Numbered from the stretch's first letter, positions 23,378 through 35,465 are shown. The stretch is 64,000 nucleotides of DNA from Protea cynaroides (GCA_028583415.1 CM053266.1:7759217-7823216), one strand, 5' to 3'. Translations and numbers: made by a program. Notes: generated by a model not told the origin, from the letters alone.

Positions 23378-23736
23378 TACTGCCCTGGAAGTGCAAGCAA
23401 AGGAGGACGAGCATGATGCTTCATGCGAGTGCCCTTTCTGCATGTACCTCTAGGATATTTGATTTGTTTATTTTATTTATTTTTAGTTGGATTTATAAAT
23501 GATGTAAGAATAATTATTTCTATTTTGGTATTTTGAATAATTGGATAATTTATTTATCAATAGAAGTACTCAGTTCATTTAATTTAAGATTTCCGTTGTA
23601 TTTAATTATATTCTAATTATGGTTATGTGTAATGGTTTGTATGAGTGGACACGATCTTATTGAGATCCTGGTATAAACCGTTGCTTCAGTGACGATTCAC
23701 TCACACTTCTAGTTCAACCGAAATTGGGGTGTGACA
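23378..23736 (+). mobile_element. LTR of element II, right part
   Basis: Continuation of the LTR begun at 9908. The small terminal frame resumes in frame across the TACTG duplication and ends EDEHDASCECPFCMYL with TAG at 23451-23453. The LTR closes with GGGGTGTGACA at 23736. Combined LTR length is about 2.2 kb, as in element I. Confidence 0.85.
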
Positions 23737-23739
23737 ACT

Positions 23740-23751
23740 TGGTATCAGTGC
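23740..23751 (+). other. Primer binding site of element II
   Basis: TGGTATCAGTGC, one mismatch to the initiator Met-tRNA complement seen in element I, three bases after the LTR end. Confidence 0.85.
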
Positions 23752-24128
23752 TCTTAGGCTCTGTCCAACAGACCATACATTCACTTGACTGAGTCAATGA
23801 ACTGAGATAGGAAGAATTAAAAGCCTTAATAAAAACGCACCTTAACCACTTGTTTGATGCCTGAGGCCAAATACTAAAGAGCATAATGTACTGTATTAAA
23901 AGTGAGAACCTAATAAACAGACATGTTCTAGTTAGGAGACCATAATGACAAGCGAGAATGATCATAAATTTTAATAACATGTAAGAAGAAGAATCGTATC
24001 AAAGAATAAGCATAAAGCATTCCAAGAGTGAAAATTTAATTGTGCTACAGGATACAATCCACAAGCCGGACAGTTATCCTATTATAAAAGTCAATGTACT
24101 GCGAGGGAGAAAAATATAAGGTGATCTA

Positions 24129-25346
24129 TCATGGGGTTGGGGGCATCGGAGGAATGAGGTCAGCGATGTCATAGTCATGCTCATATGCGACCCTGAGCCA
24201 GTGTACTTGCTCTTGCGTAACTTTGAGGCTGCGAGAAAGGTGCCCTAGGTCACGGTTCATCTCGCACTGGGCATCCCAAATCTCCATAAACATACCCATC
24301 ACGGTATCGGGAGGAGGCTGAGATGGTCCTGCTGTAGGTATGGCCTGTGGTCCCGATGTCAGAACGTCCTCCATCTGATCATCATCATCCCTTGCCTCTT
24401 CTGCATAAGCTGCATTGGCTGCTGCTGTTGTTGCTGCCGCTGCTGCTACCCTCCTAAGCGGACGAGGACGAGCCTCTAGCTCCTCATCATTGATCAACAG
24501 GTTATCCATCTTCATCCGGACAATGGCATCCCAGTCAATGTCTGATGTCATGGTGTCCTCAACTGCAATCTCATCCCTCATGTCCACTCGAAAGTGCTGC
24601 AGGAGTGTAGTGATAAGCCGGCCATATGGAAGGTTGCTTATCTGGTTGGACATGGTAGCCCGACGCATGGTCCTGATGATAATATAAGGAAGACAGACCC
24701 GCTCCCTAGTGCAGACACAATAAGTCAGGTACTGGGTGAGCTAAGATAACTCACTGTAGTGGCCGCTCTGAGGAACAATGTCATGCTGGATAATGCGGCA
24801 ATATACTCGAGGAACAGGTCTCAAACTGGCAGCTTTCATGGGTGCCCCTAGGTTAAGGATCTGCTCTGAAATCTCCTGGCGTAGATCATCAGTAAGGAAG
24901 CCCTTCATTTTGGGAGCGCAGTAAACCAAATCACCATCATTAGGAATCCCCAAGAGATCATCGAGCTGGTGAGTGTCGAAGGATATGGGGACACCTTTGA
25001 CAAAGCTGGTGAGGCGGATGTCCCTACCATGGCTGAAGTCGTTAACATGCCCCTCGACCTCCAGGATAGCATAGAAGTGCTTGATCAAGTTAGGTCGGGA
25101 AGTCATTTTGTAAGTGATAACGGGTAACCACCCAAGTGCACCAAAGGCTGCTTCAACATTGAATTGTTGTAGCTGCTCCAGGTTTACGCAGTGTCCAGAT
25201 TCTATGTTTTTCTCTTCGAATCATGAAAAATGGACTTACGCCTCCACCGAATTAAACCACCACTCATTAAATTATGGAATCGGCGGGTGAGGATGATTCA
25301 TGCCTGGAGCGTATGCATGCTTACTAGCACCTCGACATCGAGACAT
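24129..25346 (-). pseudogene. Antisense gene of element II
   Basis: Read leftwards from ATG 25346 (MSRCRGASKHAYAPGM), about 405 codons ending at 24129. It has stops near codons 25, 37 and 42 and another between the two long segments (about 24741). Conserved blocks are GVPISFDTHQLDDLLGIPND, LVYCAP and PRVYCRIIQHDIVPQSGHY, followed by NLPYGRLITTLL, an Ala-rich acidic linker and the C-terminal QEQVHWLRVAYEHDYD. It is more diverged than the I and III copies but keeps the same domain order, the same position between primer site and gag, and the leader intron (25782 to 25353, GTAAGG...TTGTAG). Confidence 0.75.
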
Positions 25347-25944
25347 TGTTAACTACAAAACAAAACAAAACAAAATAATGAGATTTTGTTAAAATATTTG
25401 AAATTTCGACAGCATAACGATAGTATTTAAAGCAAAAGCCTCGAACTTACCCAAAATCTGGGGAGGAGGACTTACGTAACAATTTATCAACATATGGAAA
25501 CCAAACAATCATCAAACAAGAAAGAAATTCAACAATTACAAGAAAAATCGATTTTTGACCAAAACCTAGGTCAAAAATCCAAAAATTTTGATTTTCAAAA
25601 AACCATACGGTGGAACCTCAAATAAGTTGAGGGATTTTGTTCATAGAGGTCCCAAAACTATTTCTAACCCGAAGGAAAAGAGTTCCTATGGTTAGAATCT
25701 TCTAAACCAAGAAAAATCTAGTATTTGGGCAAGAAACCATGAAGAAACGATGTAAAATGGAGAGAGAAAGGAAGAACCTTACTTGGAGATGATGTTCAAG
25801 GTCTTGAATGGAAGAGAATAGCTCCTAAAGTCATTGGTCAGATTGTAGCAACTCACCAAGTTAGAGAGGAATCGCCACCGGAGAGAATGGAAAGAAGAAA
25901 AGTGAGAAAAGACTCAAAAATCATGATTTTTAAAGCTTACAGGG

Positions 25945-26183
25945 CATACCGGTCGACGGTTTTGCCCTATACCGGTCGACCCGTACCCCCTGGGTATATC
26001 GACCGGTACCTCTCGATCAGGAGAAAATTCTTGACCGGTCAACTATACCGGTCGCGCCATACCCTACAGGGTTGTGACCAGTACATCGACCGGTACCTCT
26101 CGGGAAGTCTGAGAGGTTTGTCCGCTTGGACATACCGGTCGCACTACAATACACAGTGCCGCGACCAGTATGTTGCGATCGGA
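25945..26183. promoter_or_regulatory. ACCGGTCGACC motif cluster between antisense gene and gag (element II)
   Basis: Repeated ACCGGTCGAC, ATCGACCGGTACC and CATACCGGTCGCRC words fill about 240 bp. The same words form the palindrome in U3 and the U5 cluster of this element's LTR. The stretch ACAGTGCCGCGACCAGTA here is paralleled by ACAGTGCAGCAATCAGTA in U5, so the modules are homologous copies. Confidence 0.65.
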
Positions 26184-26359
26184 CAAGTATTCTAAGCCAG
26201 AAAATTTGAAAATATTTTAATATTTGGATTTAAAGTTCCCATTACAATTTTTGCCTCGCACTGTTAATGACTAACACTATTATGACAAATGTGACTATTC
26301 CAATGTACCTCATGTGTTATGTCTTATTCTCAGATCCAACCAGGAAAGAGTAATCTAAG

Positions 26360-27838
26360 ATGGCAGGCGAAAACGGTCGTAGAGGCTTACGGAAGCGTCA
26401 CCATTCAAGGGTGAGCCAAGCTGAAGACAATGTGGAAACGGAACCGTTGATGAGCAAAACCTGAACCCGGAAGGTGGAACCCCAATGAGGGATGATGGGG
26501 ACAAGATACCAATGAGAAATGGTGGAGAAGGGCAGAGTCACAGAGCACCAACAAATCTGCTAGGCCCTCCTCACACTGACTCTGAGACTATTGTGACGAA
26601 TTTGGTCTACCAGATGGAAGCGCCGCAGAAGGTGTTCTTAAATGAGATGCTGAAGATGTTCAGGCCACCACGATATATCCCTACAGAAGGTATGCCTGAG
26701 TCTGGGGGAAATAATACCACACTATCAGTGGATGGTGGCACTGGGCCGATGGGCCAAGAACATAACCCAGAACTACCACACCAATTTCCAACGCCGTCTG
26801 CCTATCAAGGGATCTATCCATACCCCCCACCATGGTATGATACAAATGTACAGGGACAGAATGACCTAAGCCAAGCGGTGGATAGGTTTTTGAAATTGAA
26901 ACCCCCTACCTTCACTGGGAAACCAGGAAAACCACTGTGGCTTGCACAGTCGGTTGCTGAGATGGAGAAAAACTTTCGTCTGATGACTTGCACGGAGGAT
27001 GAGAAGGTGCTATTTGCTACACACATGTTCAAGGAAGATGCTAATTCCTAGTAGAATTCTACCCGGCCATACTTGGAGAGAAGCACACCCAAATCACCTG
27101 GGAAATATTGCCTTCTTCGATAAGTACTTTCCTAAGAGCTTTCGTGATCAAATGGAGAAGGAATTCCTTAACTTGTAACAATCTCAGTTGACTGTTGATG
27201 CGTACCAACAGAGGTACGAAGAGTTGTTTTTCTTCGCTCCAGCAAGAATGCAAGAGGAGGACACCAAAACCCATAGGTTTACTATGGGATTGCGAGGAAG
27301 TATTCGGGAGCACGTCTTGGGTTTGGAGAAGAAGGTGTATAATGAAGCTGTGCAGATTGCTAGGGTGATTAAATCAAGCCAAAGAGACAGCTTCTTTGCT
27401 CAAAATAGGGGACTGAAGAGGCCTTCTACTAAGACTTCGGGTGGAGGGAACACTAGACCATTTCGCCCATACAGGGCTCAGTCTGCTGTGGTGCCAGCAA
27501 GGAATACTACTGCACCACCACCATCACAGATAGCTGGTCAAAACCATAATGTCACATGTTTCAACTGCCAGCAATTGGGCCATTATGCAAAGACCTGTAC
27601 TCTACCTAGGAAGCAACCGCCACAGCAAGGGAAGGTATTTGCAGTCACCACTGAGGAGGCAGCCACATCACCTGATGTGGTTACTGGTATGATTATGTTC
27701 CTCACTATTTTGCTTATTGATTTGTTATGTATGGGCATGTGGAACTAAGGGAAAATTAAACTCTAGGAACGGTAGATATAGCTGGTGTACCCGCCAGAGT
27801 ACTCTTTGACTCTGAGGCTACACACTCATTTGTCCTTA
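26360..27838 (+). pseudogene. gag: gag and start of protease, element II (truncated)
   Basis: ATG 26360 (MAGENGRRGLRKRHHSR), preceded by an acceptor-like ATTCTCAG at 26333. A TGA near 26463 and a frameshift interrupt the N-terminus. The core has RFLKLKPPTFTGKPGKPLW, a stop at about 27049, then YQQRYEELFFFAP and the zinc knuckle CFNCQQLGHYAKTC. A likely 80-nt intron (27687-27766, GTATGA...CTCTAG) joins gag to protease in frame, giving D-V-V-T-G-T-V-D-I-A-G. The protease site is mutated to DSEA. Homology stops at about 27838, where an unrelated element begins. Confidence 0.88.
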
Positions 27839-28917
27839 TCTTTTATTTTTTTGTATACATTGAGGATAATGCATGATTTAAGTATGGGCGAAGGGTTGAG
27901 TTTTCATTAAAAAAAATGAATTTTGAGCTTTCTTGTTAAATTTTAACTTTTTAACTTCGGTTTTTGGGAAAGTCAATCACTATTTCTATAGTTTTGACAC
28001 AAAAGAGGAAGGAGAAAGAGACCTAGAAAACTATCACATACGAAGTAATGAAACCTTATGTGAGGATAGTACTTAGGCTGTATTTTGAGATGAGAATTGA
28101 GTTAGAAAATACATCTTACCTCTCCTGAAGGGATGAATATTTTATGGTTATAGTTGGTAATTTCAACCTTGAATAAAGCTGAGACCTCCTTGTACTATAA
28201 AAAAAATCATAATAATAATATAAGAGTTTTTTGTTCTTGGAACTAGATAGGACATTCCACCTCAGGAAGTGAGGTGTCTTGATTGAAATTCCTTAGATAC
28301 AGCTCTTGTTAAAAAAAAGTACTCTTTAGCATCAATGTCTTTAAAGATATATGCCAAAAGTGAAGCTACATAGTAACATGGGAATGCATAACCACCTACA
28401 CTTCTCAAGCCAATTGTAGTGGAGTAGCTTAAAGAGGAAGAAAGAAAAATAAATAAATAAATAAATAAATACAAGTGTTGAAAGCTGTTCTTGGGTCTTG
28501 GTTACTAGTATGTTACAAAGGGTTCACCCTAAGGAGAGATATGTTTGGAAGATATAACATGGTTTCCTAATTGAGATGCAACTTTAGTGTTTGAATCATA
28601 TGAGGTAACAAAGTTCAAGTGTGGGGGTTTCTATGTTTTCTTGATCTCAAGTTGAGTGTCTTGACTAATAAGATGTGTGTGTGCTCTCTTTCCTTAATAC
28701 CAAAATTAAAGTTTAAAATTTTTATATAAATTTTGTGTGTTTATTCTCTGAAAATACTCACGAGACACAACTCGTCCACTAGGGGTGACCTAGGGGTTTA
28801 AAGGCGTGTTGCACGTGCTAAGTGCAATCGTGATTCCTACTAAAGTGAGTTAGGATTTTATTTTATTTTTATATTTTTCTTTGCTCGAGACTAGCAAAGC
28901 TCAAGTGTGGGGGAATC
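27839..28917 (+). mobile_element. 3' untranslated region of an Athila/Tat-like retrotransposon
   Basis: No coding frame. It opens with GTATACATTGAGGATAATG and TTTAAGTATGGGCG, words I recognise from the 3' ends of plant Athila/Tat gypsy elements. Two further AAGTGTGGGGG runs occur near 28618 and 28902; the second is the polypurine tract directly before the LTR. An AAATAAATAAAT microsatellite lies at 28446-28470. The left edge is a truncation against element II. Confidence 0.6.
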
Positions 28918-30086
28918 TGATGAACACATTTTATGTATGAATTTAGGGCATAAAATATACATCTCTTATTCTATTTATGATACTTCTCGGGTATTTAATG
29001 TTGTTTTTATGTTTGTAGCATGTAGGTGAAAGAATGGAGAAATTTGAGCTTGAAAAGATCATTTTATGAATTTTTTATGATCCTGACCAGTTAACTCACC
29101 CAGTCAACTTAGCAACCGGGCATAAGATGAATTTTATGAGGAGAGCCACAAATTTTGTGTATAAGTCAGCCTTGGACCAAGTTAAAGAGTAGCCCAATCT
29201 CATGTGAAAGATTCTATTCTCTTGAGAAAATATTCCTTACTTATTTAGAATCAAATTTACAAGATTGGCATGACATGAAGAATGGAAAGTTCCAATAGAT
29301 TATGGAAGTTTTCAAGAAGAGATAATGATGCTAAAGATATGATGAGTTGGTGCAAGATTTTTCTACTCAAGAATCATCCACATACAATGAACCTACAACA
29401 TTGGAATTTGGTTACCAAAATTATCTCTACAAAATCTCTTGTAATCCTATTGTAAAGATTGATTGTGATCTTTACTCACTTGTATATATATGTGATGCTC
29501 AACAATAGAAAAACCATCCAAGAATTTTATTATGAGTTTTTTTTTTAGTTTTGAGAATTTATGAGAGAGTTTGAGATTCTTAGTTTTTTCTTTTCAAGTT
29601 GTGTTGTTCTTGCTTAAGTTTATTTTTCTTTTTTTTAAGTTTTAATTTCAAATTTGGAACTCTATTAATAGGGTAGATAAATATAGGTTCTACCCCATTA
29701 CTAATTTAATTTAGGGGAGAAGGCTCCCTTTGTAATAGTTTACACATCGCCTTGGAGTGACAACAAGAGCAACGACAGAGAAATCTTCTATCGAAAAAAG
29801 TTTTTCTTACATTCTTTTTTACTTTAATTTTGTTCTTTTCTTGCAATAGATCTGTGTTACTTTATGGTTAGTGATTTCGTAAATTTTCGTACCGTTATGA
29901 ATGGTTATTATTGTTTTTATTGCTTGATTAATTTTTATTTGAAGTGATTAGGGTGTTAATTCAATCAAATCCCTTTGGTGTGCTTTGCCTTATTTGAGTT
30001 AGGATAATAGCGATTTTTCCCTAAGATCGACCCATTATTGCATGATACCGTGCACCTACGGTTACATACATATTTAATTTACATCA
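28918..30086 (+). repeat. LTR of the Athila/Tat-like element
   Basis: Starts TGATGAACACATTTTATG just after CAAGTGTGGGGGAATC and ends TTTACATCA at 30086, 1169 bp. A TATA-like TTGTATATATATGTG is near 29482. No second copy is in the window, so this is the 3' LTR of a 5'-truncated element. Its right end cuts the gag of element III-a. Confidence 0.65.
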
Positions 30087-30737
30087 GTGTGCGTCACCTT
30101 TCAACATAAATGTGGCATATAATACATTCTCTTCTTCATTTATAGTCATCATCATAAAGTTTCTTTCCATCTCATCGATCCAGTGAGCTAGCCATAACGG
30201 ATCTGATGGCTTTCCTATAAATTCCTTCGACTTTAACTTCAGGAAACGCTCAATTAATCTGGAGTAATCAAGCTGATACTGTGCATATGCTCCATACATA
30301 GGCAGTTGGTACTGATAATTTCCTTGGTTATACTCGCCTTGCGGTGCTTCAAGGTTTGGCACTTGGCCTTGTACTGCTGGTGTTTGCGGTGCTTGGGGTA
30401 CAGTGTTGCTACCACCAGGTGCCGTACTAGCTTATCCTGCAGGTAAAGATGTTGTATTTTCAGCTGGGAAAGCAATTCCCATAACAGCTTGAATGTTGGC
30501 TTGCATTTGTTGTATTTGCTGCATTTGTTGTGTTAAATTCATCACCGTAGTAGTCAAATCCGTAGGTGGTGCAGGTAGGTTGGTTGGGTTGTCTTGGGTG
30601 TGCACATTCTTAGGTGCAGCATTTTGAGTTCCAATATTTCCTTCCTATCCTTGCTGACCCTCATTTTCATTAGTCTCCATAGGTGGTGGAGATGGATTTG
30701 CATTTTGTCTCCTTTTACTGACTCTGTGTCCAGCCAT
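30087..30737 (-). pseudogene. gag: gag of element III-a, N-terminal part
   Basis: Starts at 30737 (MAGHRVSKRRQNANPSPPP). It has a TAG after G-Q-Q-G that is shared with element III-b, and a TAA before A-S-T-A-P at a codon that is also TAA in element I but CAA in III-b. It then stays open through RFLKLKSKEFIGKPSDPLW and LAHWIDEMERNFMMM until the insertion boundary after F-M-L-K-G-D-A-H. The capsid C-terminus and zinc knuckle are missing. Confidence 0.88.
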
Positions 30738-30884
30738 TTAAACTCTTTGTTGAATGATACTTGAAAAGGCTGTACATGTGAGACAAGATATGATGGTAGT
30801 ATTGGGTTAGTCTCACAATGGAAAGCGAGAGAAAAACAAAATCAATAGGCCAAAGTTCAAACAGAATCAAATGCAGACAACAGT

Positions 30885-31025
30885 AGGTCATACAGTCGAT
30901 GGCCTACGGTTGCTTGTTGTGCGACCATAGGTGCGACCATCACATCCTTGGCAACTTACCGAGACCCTATGGTTGATCATACGGTCGATCCTATGGTTGA
31001 TGGTTTTGGTTGAATTATCCGACCG
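30885..31025. promoter_or_regulatory. CGACCRTA motif cluster, element III-a
   Basis: Multiple copies of TGCGACCATAGG, ATACGGTCGATC and CCTAYGGTTG within 140 bp, between gag (ATG 30737) and the antisense gene's splice donor (31195). The same words mark U3 (35240-35365) and U5 (34580-34765) of this element's LTR. Confidence 0.6.
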
Positions 31026-31194
31026 ATAGATCAAAAATCAGTTTTTAAAACCTATTTTTGAGAGTTTTCCCTTTCATTCTCCTTCTTCCTCCTACGGTCT
31101 CTACTCAACTCGCCACCAGTGAGTTGCTACAGTGTCGACCATACAAACTTGGTGATTTTTACTTCGATCTATGACCTATATTCCGTTCCACAAG

Positions 31195-31625
31195 GTATGT
31201 TCTCTACTCTCTTTCATTTTTAAGCTTTCATACCTAGGGTTTTTACCATTTGTATGATTTTCTTTTAATTAATAATTTTCTAACCATAAGAATTTAATTT
31301 TTATTGGGGGCTTTTGCTATTGACCACCCAATGGATGAAAGCCCACAAGAAAATTTGAGTTTCATCAGTTAGTTTAGTAGAAACTTAAAAAATTTCCATT
31401 TTTGACCTAAACTTTGGGGTTTTTGCCCAATTGTCAAAAATTTTCAAATTCGACCTACCTAGTTAAAATTTCCTATTGGATATGCATTACAGGATGGTTC
31501 GGGACCTATGTAAGTCCTCCTGCCCAAAGGTTTGGGTGAAAAGTGAGGCTTTTTCCATTTTACGTCGTTATGCTGTCAAATTTTCAAATTTATTTAACTT
31601 GTTTCCTTATTTTCTTTTCTTACAG
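31195..31625 (+). other. Leader intron of the antisense gene (III-a)
   Basis: CAAG|GTATGT donor and TTTCTTACAG acceptor bound 431 nt; the acceptor lies five bases before the ATG. The same geometry occurs in the other four antisense genes of the window. Confidence 0.65.
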
Positions 31626-31630
31626 CTATC

Positions 31631-32906
31631 ATGATTCGCGCCAAAGTTCCTTGAGTTCATGACCCACTTCTCTTCAGGTCTGTGGAAGCAGAAGTGCGAT
31701 ACCCTTGGTTTGACCGAAAAAAGGTTGAAGGCGGTCGGTGTGTGAACCTAGCCCACTTGGCCCTATTTGATGTGGAGAGGGCATTTGGCGATATGGGCTG
31801 GCTTCCAGTGATCCTATACAAAGCTTGCACTCGCCCATACTTGGTTAAGCAGTCCTACTGTCACCTTCAGGTGGAGGGTAACCTAGAGGATGTGGAGAGG
31901 GGCAGAGAGCTTTGGATCACCAGCTGGGTGAAAGGGGTTCCGATTTCTTTCAACTGCCCAGAGTTGGCTGATCTCCTAGGTATCTCCAATGATGGACAGT
32001 TGGTTTACTGTGCACCCAGAGAGCCACAGTTTCTGTCTACACAGATGCATGTAGAAATAGATAGTCAGATTCTTCGGGATGACCACTGGGAGGTAAAAGT
32101 AGTCAACCTGCATCTAGAGCCACTTGTCTACTACAAAATTATCCAGCATAATCTAATTCCCCAGGGCAGACATTATGAGATGAACTCACAGCTGACTCAG
32201 TACCTGCTGTACTGTATCTGTACTAGGTAGCTTGTCTGCTTTTCATATATTATTCTCTGGACTATGCACCGAGCTACATTGCCTGACTTGAGAGGCAACT
32301 TGCCCTATGGGCAGCTGATCTCCACCTTGCTCGCTCGACTACAGGTGGACCTAGTGGATGAGAAGATCATTGAGGACACCTTCTCAGCTGACCTTGATTG
32401 GAGGCCATCAGCAGGATGGGCATAAGAGAGATATAGAACAGTATGATGAGAGGAATGCTATCAGACGTCCTCTTACTCGGGTAGCGGCAACAGATGCAGA
32501 GGCGACAGCAGCAGCAGCAGCAGAGGTAGCAGCAGAGGCACACGAGGGTGGTAATGAGGAGGATGATGATCAAATATACATGGATGTGGATGCGATCCCT
32601 CCTCCATCGTCATAGAATTCTACTGGAGCTGGCCCTTCTAGGGCTTCTCATTCAGTTGGCCCTTCACACCCACCACCGGATGACATGATGGGACTGTTAT
32701 GTGAGATTAGAGAGGCTCAGCGCGTGACTGATGGGAGAGTAGGAGAGCTTCTAGATGCCCAGCGCTCTACAGACCAGTGGGTAGTGGATCTGGTAGCTAG
32801 TCTTCGAGCGGCTCAAACTCAGGTGGCCTGGCTCGCGAGAGTATATGCTGAGGACTACGATAAAGATCGTGAGGCACCTCCTCCTCTAGCACCTCCAACT
32901 CCATGA
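31631..32906 (+). pseudogene. Antisense gene of element III-a (best preserved N-terminus)
   Basis: ATG 31631, about 425 codons. A TGA at codon 8 (31652) is followed by 182 open residues: RYPWFDRKKVEGG, RAFGDMGWLPVI, GVPISFNCPELADLLGISND, LVYCAPREPQF, then the I-I-Q-H-N-L-I-P-Q helix. A TAG at 32228 and a frameshift near 32400 separate it from the Ala-rich acidic linker and the C-terminal repeats DAQRSTDQWVVDLVASLRAA and AWLARVYAEDYDKDRE, ending at TGA 32904. It resembles PF20167-type plant proteins. It lies on the strand opposite to this element's gag. Confidence 0.75.
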
Positions 32907-33177
32907 TTATCCTTTATATCTTTTTCCTTTTTATACTACAGAGTAACTGTCTAGATTGTGGACTGTATTCTGATTTGATGTACATTTGTCTTGTTTCCAT
33001 ATATATATATATAATTGGTTTTTTTTCCTTTACATATATGCATTATTCTTTTTCTTAGTTTATGTCTTATACAGCACAGGTGCTTGTGGTGTGTTCTTAT
33101 TATAGCTTTTAAATTTTATCCCAACTCAGTTCATGACTCATGTGGAAGTAGTTAGGTCAAAAGGTAGAACTTGATAT

Positions 33178-33189
33178 GCTCTGATACCA
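33178..33189 (-). other. Primer binding site of element III-a
   Basis: GCTCTGATACCA on the plus strand is the exact reverse complement of the primer site of element I; it sits three bases outside the LTR edge. Position uncertain by about one base. Confidence 0.88.
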
Positions 33190-33192
33190 AGT

Positions 33193-35369
33193 TGTTACAC
33201 CCCAATTCTGGTCTAACCAAAATGGTTTGATGAACCACCAATAAACCAACGGTTCACCCAGGATATCGCATAGGTCGTATCCACCATATCAAACCACACA
33301 CACACATTCCACATTGATAATCAAAGGTAATAAATAAATAAGTGAAAATATTACAGATAATGAACTGAGAGTCTAACAGTGATAAATAAGTATTTAATCC
33401 AATTATCTCCAAACCGCAAGACATAAAAATAAATAATCAATTACATATCCGATGTTCAAATTATAACTAAACATAATAAAAAACACATTAGTTACACTCG
33501 CATGATGAATCATGTGCATCTTCTTCAGCGTCTACGTCCATCGCAGCAACGTGTCCATATATCGGTGCATTCATATATGCTTCAATGGTAGGACCTGCAT
33601 CATCAACTAAAAATATTCGACGTTGAAAGGGTGAGCACACATCACGGCTCAGTGAGTAAACAAAACAATACAACAAACATATGCATGCATTCAATTCATA
33701 TCTTTGGTCTAGTTTTTAAGTTTGCAATGTGCTATAGAAAGCTTTGGTGGCCGCCGCACCTCTATACACGATTGTGTGAATCCGCCCAATGGATTAAACA
33801 ACACTACCATCCCACATGCACCCACCATGGAATAGAGATAGAGCTAAAGTATCCAGATCAAACACCGCCAATACTTCCCCTGATGCCCTACCATACCAAC
33901 ACCTAAGCCCCTATTGGCATGGGCTTGCAAACTGGGCTCGCAACTAACCAATCCTAATGCTAAACAGTGTATTTAAGGCCTCACCCCAGTATCCCTTAAT
34001 ACGTCCATAGAGATAGAGCTAAAGCCCCTCGATAGAGTCCGAGAACACATGGTCTGAGACCACCTCCCCTGATGTCCTACGACGTAATAGTTCTGCGAAG
34101 ATAATGGCGATACGATGATGTTAGTGGGAAAGACTTGAGTAGAGATAGAGCTAGAGTCTGGTAACGAGGTCGAAGACCACCATGCTACGTCCTCCCCCTG
34201 ATGCTCTACTAGCATCTAACACACCAACCACACACATAAATTCACATGCCTATTCCTAGCATCATCATCATCATCATGTTATAAATAAATAGAATTAAAT
34301 ATGCATGAATAGTAATAGCAGGAATATTGGTTGACATGTGAGATGCACATTACAAGCATACACGCATAGAATCAATCATGGCATTGGACTCAATAAAAAT
34401 AAATAGTTTGTTATTAACCAATTAGTTTAGGTCTTGTTCCCTCACCTGTTAGCAATTCTCGATGTCCTTCCAAGCTTTGAAATTCTCTTTGAATTGATTT
34501 AACAACCTAAAAGTTATATGAATTTAAGTTAGGGTTCATATGTGACATGTCACAATAGTCAAAAATCGAAACAGAGCACTTGATTGGTCCTATGGTCTCA
34601 TGCTATATCGACCTTACTGTCTACAGTTGATACCCTACGGTCACATATGGTGCGACCGTAGCTGCAACCATATGATTTCTAAAATCATTCTGAATGCTTA
34701 TAGTCGATCTTTTGGTCATACTAATCATACTATGGTTGATCGTAGCTGCAACCTTGAGATTTTTTATCACAGTCAACATGAAATTCGAGTTCTTCCTAGG
34801 TCAATTCTTCTGTTCTTCAATTGGGTTTATTCTAAGGTCATCCTATGGCCATCATTACTAATTTCTCATCAACCTTAATCATCAAATTCACTCCTCATGG
34901 TTCTTCTTGGGATTTTCTCAAGGAAATCACATAAATCATAATAGGTGGATATTTCCTATCCTCCATAGAAGTCTTATTCCTTAGAGTTTACATCTTCAGA
35001 GATTCGTTTCATACCTTTTCCTGTGATAGAGAGACAATCCCTTCTCAGCAAACTCTTCTCCTTAGCTTTTTCTTTTTCTCCTTCTCTTCCTTTACTTCCT
35101 TCTCTTTCTCTAGGGTTTCCTAATGTTCTAAAAGAGTGAAAAATGGCTGAGGGACGTCCTTTATATAGAGGAAAACTCTCCATATAAAATTCTCTTTCAA
35201 TTAGGAAAGCAATCCCTTAGTTTAGGAATGTTTCCAAAACTCGGAGTCTGATCTAGGTTCTTACTATCGATCATATGGTCACATAAACCGTCGACCGTAG
35301 GGTCAAAATCATCGACCGTGGGGTTCTAGATTTGAGATTTTTGGTTTCCTTCCTTATGATCGACCAACC
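33193..35369 (-). repeat. LTR of element III-a, main part
   Basis: Starts TGTTACACCCC on the plus strand. Reading on the minus strand: CGACCRTA cluster in U3, TATA (complement CCTTTATATAGAG at 35158-35170), purine-rich leader, AAAG|GTAT donor (complement at 35013), second cluster, three AGCTCTATCTCTA boxes (complements near 33833, 34011, 34138), microsatellite, terminal small frame. The remaining 168 bp lie at 47742-47909. It is about 0.9 kb longer than the LTRs of III-b, which lack the U5 boxes and the small frame. Confidence 0.87.
33488..33607 (-). pseudogene. LTR-terminal small frame (III-a), nonsense-mutated
   Basis: Reads V-D-D-A-G-P-T-I-E-A-Y-M-N-A-P-I-Y-G then HDSSCECN and a TAA that replaces the serine codon of CECNSCVF (TCA to TAA). 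The sense codons TGT-GTT-TTT-TAT (C-V-F-Y) continue after the stop, so the peptide was once the standard length. Confidence 0.42.
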
Positions 35370-35465
35370 TGTAAGACCCGCACTCCACTAACTTGGTCTA
35401 ACATGTCGTGCCAGGTCTTCCCATCATTCCTGGACCAAGTGGACCGAGCGTGTGAAGATAGATCA

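Larger units (their letters stand above)
30087..35369 (-). mobile_element. Element III-a, minus strand, truncated in gag
   Basis: Reading leftwards: LTR (47909-47742 and 35369-33193, split by element III-b), primer site, antisense gene, motif cluster, gag cut at 30087 by the Athila-like LTR. Nothing of pol remains. Its continuity across III-b is shown by the LTR text: the flanks of III-b join into the sequence found intact in III-b's own LTRs (near 37755 and 46520). Confidence 0.88.
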
